Source: Bacillota bacterium
GTDB taxonomy: Bacteria > Bacillota > Clostridia > Acetivibrionales > DTU013
DNA: 9,788 nucleotides
NCBI GenBank assembly: GCA_023435805.1
Contig: JAEZMC010000188.1
Span: 1-9,788, forward strand
Direction: 5' to 3'
The notes under the pieces are model-generated. The model did no database searches. It worked only from the letters and a program-made list of their open reading frames with translations, and was not told the origin of the DNA. Both the position numbers and the translations under genes were made by a program. How positions within the stretch are numbered: the stretch's first letter is position 1; every line of letters starts with the position of its first letter. This document shows, piece by piece, positions 6,462 to 9,788 of the stretch.

Positions 6462-6728
6462 ATGGAAATAACAGATGTCCGCATCAGAAAGATAGACGTT
6501 GAGGGAAAGATGAAAGCGGTCGTATCTGTAACCTTTGACAATGAATTTGTTGTTCATGATATCAAGGTCATAGAGAGCCAGAGCGGCCTGTTCATTGCAA
6601 TGCCCAGCAGAAAAACGCCCGATGGGGAGTTCAAGGATATTGCACACCCGATAAATGCTGTCACACGAGATAAAATTCAGAAAGCCATACTTGACAAATA
6701 TGTATCCACGACAACCTCTGAAGAATAG
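6462..6728 (+). CDS. spoVG: Septation/stage V sporulation regulator SpoVG
   Basis: A small protein of 88 residues, slightly shorter at the C-terminus than the B. subtilis protein of about 97. It has the family signature almost intact: MEITDVRIRKI, then FVVHDIKVI, GLFIAMPSRKTPDGEFKDIAHPIN near residues 43-66, and R-KIQ-AIL-KY. SpoVG affects asymmetric septation and spore cortex formation, and in several Firmicutes binds DNA or RNA as a global regulator. The ribosome site AAGGTGG lies nine bases upstream of the ATG. It has its own sigma-H-type promoter and a terminator just after the stop, so it can be expressed as a single-gene unit within the purR-mfd block. Its C-terminus ends in a short Ser/Thr/Glu tail (STTTSEE). 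Confidence 0.97.
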   Translation: MEITDVRIRKIDVEGKMKAVVSVTFDNEFVVHDIKVIESQSGLFIAMPSRKTPDGEFKDIAHPINAVTRDKIQKAILDKYVSTTTSEE

Positions 6729-6733
6729 ACATC

Positions 6734-6767
6734 AAAAGGCACTTTGCAAAGAAGTGTCTTTTATTTT
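6734..6767 (+). terminator. Intrinsic terminator after spoVG
   Basis: The stem AAAAGGCACTT (6734-6744) pairs with AAGTGTCTTTT (6752-6762) over 11 bp with one G-T pair, a seven-base loop (6745-6751), and a T-rich tail reaching 6767. It starts five bases after the spoVG stop and separates spoVG from glmU. Confidence 0.75.
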
Positions 6768-6790
6768 ACCTTTTTTGGAGGAAATCACTG

Positions 6791-6819
6791 TTGAAAAAAC
6801 CTATAAAAAGTGAGAAAAT
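6791..6819 (+). promoter_or_regulatory. Possible vegetative promoter for glmU
   Basis: TTGAAA (6791-6796), a 17-base spacer, and GAAAAT (6814-6819) preceded by TGA form a plausible promoter just after the spoVG terminator. The predicted start near 6826 leaves about 24 bases, enough for the AAAGGAG ribosome site. The -10 is only 4/6. Confidence 0.35.
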
Positions 6820-6853
6820 AAAGGCTGATGCTTGTAAAGGAGATTTCAAATGA
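6791..6853 (+). CDS. Possible 20-codon leader peptide overlapping glmU
   Basis: A TTG at 6791 with a GGAGG (6777-6781) nine bases upstream opens a 20-codon frame rich in Lys (LKKPIKSEKIKADACKGDFK) that stops at TGA 6851-6853, overlapping the glmU start as ATGA. Layout and ribosome site suggest a translated leader on read-through transcripts from spoVG. No homology is recognised, and the same bases may instead be a promoter -35. Treat as a hypothesis. Confidence 0.2.
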   Translation: MKKPIKSEKIKADACKGDFK

Positions 6854-7593
6854 TACAGGTAACAGCTCTTATCCTTGCCGCAGGTGAGGGCAAACGGATG
6901 AAATCCGATAAAGCTAAAGTGATGCACAGCCTTTGCGGCAAGGCAATGATAGAATGGGTCTATGAAGCGGCCCGCGGTGCCGGCATAGAAAAATGTGCGG
7001 TCATTGTTGGTCACAAGGCAGAACAGATCGTGGACTACATGGGGGACAGAGTTGAATATGTACTGCAGGAGCAGCAACTCGGTACAGGACATGCCGTACA
7101 GAAAGCCCATCGATATTATGAAAAAGGCGAAGGGCTGATTCTTGTATTATACGGTGATACACCTCTCATTTCCTCACACACCTTAACCAGTGCAATTGAA
7201 TACATGATAAACGGGGATTACAAAGCGGTTGTCATATCGGCGGAATTGCAGGACCCATTCGGATACGGGCGTATTGTGCGGGATGAGGCGGGTAATTTTT
7301 CACGGATTGTTGAACAGCGTGATGCCAGTGAAAGTGAAAGGGACATCAGAGAAATCAATTCCGGCATGTATGTTTTTTCATCGACGGAGCTGGCACAGGC
7401 ATTGAAATGTTTAACCAACAATAACGACCAGCGGGAGTACTATCTGACGGATACGCTTGAGCTCATGCTGGCGGGTGGGCACAAGATCGGAATATACAAG
7501 GCTGCGGACAGCAATGAAGTGCTTGGCGTCAATGATATGACGCAGCTGCAGCAGGTGGAGGCAATACTAAAAAGAAGGATTGGCGGTAACTGA
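6850..7593 (+). CDS. glmU: GlmU uridylyltransferase domain only (acetyltransferase domain missing)
   Basis: The protein makes UDP-GlcNAc from GlcNAc-1-phosphate and UTP. It has 247 residues, whereas bifunctional GlmU has about 450-460. The nucleotidyltransferase domain is complete: LILAAGEGKRMKS with the UTP-binding loop at 8-19, Lys23, QLGTGHAV at 76-83, the metal-binding Asp103 in YGDTPL, PFGYGRIVR, VEQRDAS, EINSGMYVF, DQREYYLTD and GVND near the end. The reading frame stops (TGA 7591-7593) just after the RRI of the interdomain helix, where the left-handed beta-helix acetyltransferase domain should begin. Thus GlcN-1-P acetylation must be done by another protein, unless the stop is a sequencing or frameshift effect. 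The ATG at 6850 has AAAGGAG seven bases upstream. prs follows after 204 bases, an unusually wide gap for this block; a sequence in it resembles fragments of the missing domain. Confidence 0.93.
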   Translation: MIQVTALILAAGEGKRMKSDKAKVMHSLCGKAMIEWVYEAARGAGIEKCAVIVGHKAEQIVDYMGDRVEYVLQEQQLGTGHAVQKAHRYYEKGEGLILVLYGDTPLISSHTLTSAIEYMINGDYKAVVISAELQDPFGYGRIVRDEAGNFSRIVEQRDASESERDIREINSGMYVFSSTELAQALKCLTNNNDQREYYLTDTLELMLAGGHKIGIYKAADSNEVLGVNDMTQLQQVEAILKRRIGGN

Positions 7594-7600
7594 GTGAGTG

Positions 7601-7770
7601 ACGGTGATCTGGCGGAGCTGTGTGATTGGGCCTGATAGATCATTAAAGGCTGCCGTAACAAGGGGGACCAGGCGTGTATAACAGGTTTGCCGCTGCAATG
7701 CTGTTAAAACAGCCCGGATATGCAAGTAGGTCCTGGAACCCGTATAGTTGAAGGAAATAAAATAAAAGAT
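7601..7770 (+). pseudogene. Possible decayed remnant of the GlmU acetyltransferase (LbH) domain
   Basis: No intact gene fits this gap. In frame +2 (7601 onward) one reads TVI...SCVIGPDRSLKAAV, and in frame +1 (7720 onward) DMQVGPGTRIVEGNKI. These resemble the GlmU blocks DTVIYPG...IIGP-(T/S)-R and VGPFA-(I/L)RPGS-I. The distance between the two V-GP codons is 104 bases, against about 34 residues (102 bases) in B. subtilis GlmU, with a frame change between. The fragments are short and contain stops, so this is a suggestion from pattern reading, not an established homology. Confidence 0.3.
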
Positions 7771-7797
7771 ATTTACAACAACAAAAGGAGCAGAAAA

Positions 7798-8760
7798 ATG
7801 AATTTGCACGGTAAGGATATCAAAATATTTTCCGGGAATTCCAACCGGGCTTTAGCTGAAGAAATCGCGGAGAAGATTGGTTTGCCTCTAGGGGTTGCTA
7901 CTGTTGGGAAATTCAGTGATGGTGAATCTGCCATAAATATCGGAGAGGTTGTCAGAGGTTCCGATGTTTTTGTGATTCAATCGACCTGTACACCGGTTAA
8001 TGACAATCTGATCGAACTCCTGATTATGATAGATGCGCTCAAAAGGGCATCGGCAGGCAGGATAACCGCTGTCATGCCTTATTTTGGTTATGCGCGGCAG
8101 GACAGGAAGGCCAGGGCAAGAGACCCTATTTCGGCCAAGCTTGTAGCGAACCTGATTACCATCGCGGGCGCGGACAGGGTGCTGACGATGGATCTACATA
8201 CGCCGCAGCTTCAGGGCTTTTTTGATATACCGGTGGATCATCTGCTGGGTGTGCCCGTCCTGGCCGGCTATTTCAGTGAAAAATTCGACAGGTTTGACGA
8301 TGTGGTGGCAGTATCGCCGGATGTGGGCAGTGTTACCCGCACGAGAAAATTTGCAGAACGTCTGGATATACCGATCGCCATTGTAGACAAGAGAAGGCCA
8401 AAGGCAAATGTCAGTGAAATCATGAATGTTGTCGGTGATGTTGTTAATAAAAAGGTAATTCTGATTGATGACCTCCTTGACACCGGAGGGACCATTGTTA
8501 ACGGAGCCAATGCCCTGCTGGAGATGGGCGCAAAGGAAGTATTCGCCTGCTGTACCCACGGAGTGCTTTCCGGACCGGCCTGCGAAAGGATCGAGAAGTC
8601 CAGTATCAAAGAGCTGGTAACACTCAATACTATTCCGCTGCCGAAGGACAAGCCTGTTGAGAAAATTACAGCCCTGTCCGTAGCGGCGATTTTTGCGGAA
8701 GCCATCGAAAGAATTTACGGCGATATTTCCATCAGCACGCTCTTTACGCAAAAGGATTAG
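7798..8760 (+). CDS. prs: Ribose-phosphate pyrophosphokinase (PRPP synthetase), class I
   Basis: Prs makes PRPP from ribose 5-phosphate and ATP, feeding purine, pyrimidine, His, Trp and NAD synthesis. The 320-residue protein is full length. Visible: IFSGNSNRALAEEIAEKIG at the N-terminus; FSDGE; MPYFGYARQDRKARARDPISAK near residues 95-117 (ATP and regulatory region); the metal-binding His in MDLHTPQLQGFFDIPVDHL; the catalytic Lys in the flexible loop VDKRRPKAN; and the PRPP loop VILIDDLLDTGGTIV. SPDVGSVTRTRKFAERL replaces the commoner SPDhGGVtRAR form, a mild variation. The ATG at 7798 was chosen over an upstream in-frame ATG at 7720 because AGGAG lies seven bases before it and the family begins here. 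pth follows after 33 bases; ctc, often between them in Bacillus, is absent. Its product is the expected effector of the PurR encoded upstream. Confidence 0.97.
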   Translation: MNLHGKDIKIFSGNSNRALAEEIAEKIGLPLGVATVGKFSDGESAINIGEVVRGSDVFVIQSTCTPVNDNLIELLIMIDALKRASAGRITAVMPYFGYARQDRKARARDPISAKLVANLITIAGADRVLTMDLHTPQLQGFFDIPVDHLLGVPVLAGYFSEKFDRFDDVVAVSPDVGSVTRTRKFAERLDIPIAIVDKRRPKANVSEIMNVVGDVVNKKVILIDDLLDTGGTIVNGANALLEMGAKEVFACCTHGVLSGPACERIEKSSIKELVTLNTIPLPKDKPVEKITALSVAAIFAEAIERIYGDISISTLFTQKD

Positions 8761-8793
8761 AAATTGGACAGGCTCTGGTTCGGGGGTGCGGCT

Positions 8794-9369
8794 TTGGACA
8801 AATTGACCGTAATTGTCGGTCTGGGAAACCCGGGAAATAAATATGAAAATACAAGGCATAATGTTGGCTTTATTGCCATCGACCTGCTTGCGAAGAAATT
8901 CGGGATAAAGGTTGACCGTCTCAGACATAAGGCACTCATCGGGGACGGCGGTATAAACGGTGAAAGGGTTCTGCTTGTAAAGCCGCAGACCTTTATGAAC
9001 CTGAGCGGAGAAAGTGTACGTGATATTGCAGAATGGTACAAGCTCCCGATGGAAAACATAATAGTGATATACGACGATGTGGACCTTCCTGTGGGGACCG
9101 TAAGAATAAGACCCAGGGGAAGTTCCGGTACGCATAACGGAATGAGGTCAATTATTTACCAGCTCCAGTCCGATGATTTCCCCCGGATACGGATCGGCAT
9201 CGGTAAGGCGCCGGAGGGATGGGATCTGGCGGATTATGTGCTGGGCAGGTACAGCGGCGAAGAAGCGGAGGTAATCCGTGCCAGCATTGAAAGAGCTGCC
9301 GATGCTGCCGCTTCGATTGTTACCGGGGGGGTCGCCGCTGCGATGAATGCATACAATGGCGAACGCTGA
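8794..9369 (+). CDS. pth: Peptidyl-tRNA hydrolase
   Basis: Pth cleaves peptidyl-tRNA that has dropped off ribosomes, recycling tRNA in the cytoplasm. From a TTG at 8794 the protein is 191 residues, close to B. subtilis Pth (188), and starts MDKLTVIVGLGNPG as the family does. Active-site residues are present: Asn12 and Tyr17 in GLGNPGNKYENTRHNVGF, the catalytic His22, Asn69 in KPQTFMNLSG, Asp94 in IYDDVDLPVG, and Asn115 in SGTHNGMRS. GGGGGTG lies five bases upstream of the TTG. An in-frame TTG at 8764 (with AAAGGA seven bases before it, inside the end of prs) would add ten residues without family support but cannot be excluded. The gap to prs is 33 bases, to mfd 31; no terminator is seen on either side, so prs-pth-mfd are probably co-transcribed. 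Confidence 0.96.
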   Translation: MDKLTVIVGLGNPGNKYENTRHNVGFIAIDLLAKKFGIKVDRLRHKALIGDGGINGERVLLVKPQTFMNLSGESVRDIAEWYKLPMENIIVIYDDVDLPVGTVRIRPRGSSGTHNGMRSIIYQLQSDDFPRIRIGIGKAPEGWDLADYVLGRYSGEEAEVIRASIERAADAAASIVTGGVAAAMNAYNGER

Positions 9370-9400
9370 CGGTATTAAGCACTGAATTTTGAAAGGTTTT

Positions 9401-9788
9401 ATGAACAATTTTATCAACCCGCTTTTGGAAATAGAAGAATACAGGCAGGCCTTGTCTTCGGCGAGAGGGTATACAAGGCCTGTAAACATCGTAGGGCCCT
9501 CTGAATCTCAAAAGGCTCATTTTTGCTATGCTCTTTGCAGCCATTCCGGTCAAAAGGGCATTTATGTTGCATTTAATGAAATGCAGGCACGGAAGCTGTT
9601 TGAGGATTTCACCTTTTTTATGGGTGAAGAGGTGCTTTTCTATCCTACAAAGGAAATCATGCTGTACGATGTGGAGGCCAAGAGCAATGAAGCGGTTTAC
9701 CAGAGGCTCATGGTGCTTGACAGGATATTGCGCGGGGAATTTAAACTGATTGTAACATCCGTAGAGGCTCTTTCACATAAGCTGGTAC
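9401..9788 (+). CDS. mfd: Transcription-repair coupling factor Mfd (3' end outside window)
   Basis: The first 129 codons of a protein that continues past the window edge. Mfd removes RNA polymerase stalled at DNA lesions and recruits UvrA. The sequence visible is the UvrB-like N-terminal domain: NIVGPSESQKAHF in place of a working ATP loop, then IYVAFNEMQARKLFEDF, FYPTKEIMLYDVEAKSNE near residues 82-99, QRLMVLDRILRGEF and LIVTSVEALSHKL. The family's FP-(K/R)E-LYDVEA-S and VSVEAL-blocks are clear. The start ATG has GAAAGG about five bases upstream. Its place after pth is the conserved Firmicute arrangement. The helicase and RNA-polymerase-binding domains cannot be checked here. Confidence 0.93.
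   Translation, partial: MNNFINPLLEIEEYRQALSSARGYTRPVNIVGPSESQKAHFCYALCSHSGQKGIYVAFNEMQARKLFEDFTFFMGEEVLFYPTKEIMLYDVEAKSNEAVYQRLMVLDRILRGEFKLIVTSVEALSHKLV

Noticed and set aside
7750..7758. GAAGGAAAT before prs as a second sigma-H -35
   Set aside because: No GAAT -10 lies 11-12 bases downstream, unlike the site at spoVG.
7720..7797. Upstream in-frame ATG extension of prs
   Set aside because: No ribosome site at 7720, Prs proteins begin at about the 7798 ATG, which has AGGAG at ideal distance. The extension is better read as noncoding or decayed glmU sequence.
8194..9135. Long open frame on the minus strand opposite prs and pth
   Set aside because: It lies antisense to two strongly conserved genes, has no recognisable domain, and is a typical shadow of codon bias.
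1..9788. Mobile elements, CRISPR, tRNA/rRNA genes, toxin-antitoxin or phage-defence genes
   Set aside because: No repeat-spacer pattern, transposase motif, terminal repeats or RNA-gene signature was recognised. All long coding stretches are accounted for by housekeeping or exporter genes.

Overview
The window is chromosomal core DNA from a low-to-moderate GC, endospore-forming Firmicute, most likely a member of Clostridia. The main reason is the right half (5531-9788), whose gene order is purR - spoVG - glmU - prs - pth - mfd. This is the conserved Bacillus/Clostridium block (purR-yabJ-spoVG-glmU-prs-ctc-pth-mfd in B. subtilis) without yabJ/ridA and without ctc. Upstream of it, murC is transcribed divergently. 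A perfect sigma-H-type promoter in front of spoVG supports a sporulating lineage. No mobile element, CRISPR array, rRNA or tRNA gene was seen.

Layout. 1-2259 (minus strand): two ABC exporter half-transporters in tandem, the second cut by the window edge; together they look like a heterodimeric BmrCD/LmrCD/TM287-288-type multidrug exporter whose first subunit carries the degenerate ATP site. 2260-2522: divergent promoter region. 2523-3607 (plus): a YfbR-like HD-domain 5'-nucleotidase, then a stand-alone fabZ. 3608-3723: convergent gap with a probably bidirectional terminator. 3724-5133 (minus): murC. 5134-5530: 397-bp divergent regulatory region with the murC promoter, a nested inverted repeat, and a pair of PurBoxes next to the purR -10. 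5531-6388 purR; 6462-6728 spoVG (sigma-H promoter before it, terminator after it); 6850-7593 a glmU that keeps only the uridylyltransferase domain; 7594-7797 an unusual 204-bp gap that may hold a decayed remnant of the missing acetyltransferase domain; 7798-8760 prs; 8794-9369 pth; 9401-9788 start of mfd.

How the genes fit together. The right half links nucleotide supply (Prs makes PRPP; in Bacillus PRPP relieves PurR repression), cell-wall precursor synthesis (GlmU gives UDP-GlcNAc, MurC uses UDP-MurNAc), the sporulation/septation regulator SpoVG, translation recycling (Pth) and transcription-coupled repair (Mfd). The PurBox pair at purR implies that the repressor controls its own gene.

I found no wholly new system. 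The items most worth checking are the single-domain GlmU with a possible LbH remnant behind it, the PurBox pair and sigma-H promoter, a 20-codon leader frame that overlaps the glmU start by ATGA, and the degenerate ATPase site plus long hydrophilic linker in the exporter subunit. Several genes (murC, pth, the HD gene, prs, the exporter) have starts that differ from the longest open frame; the reasons are given in each entry.
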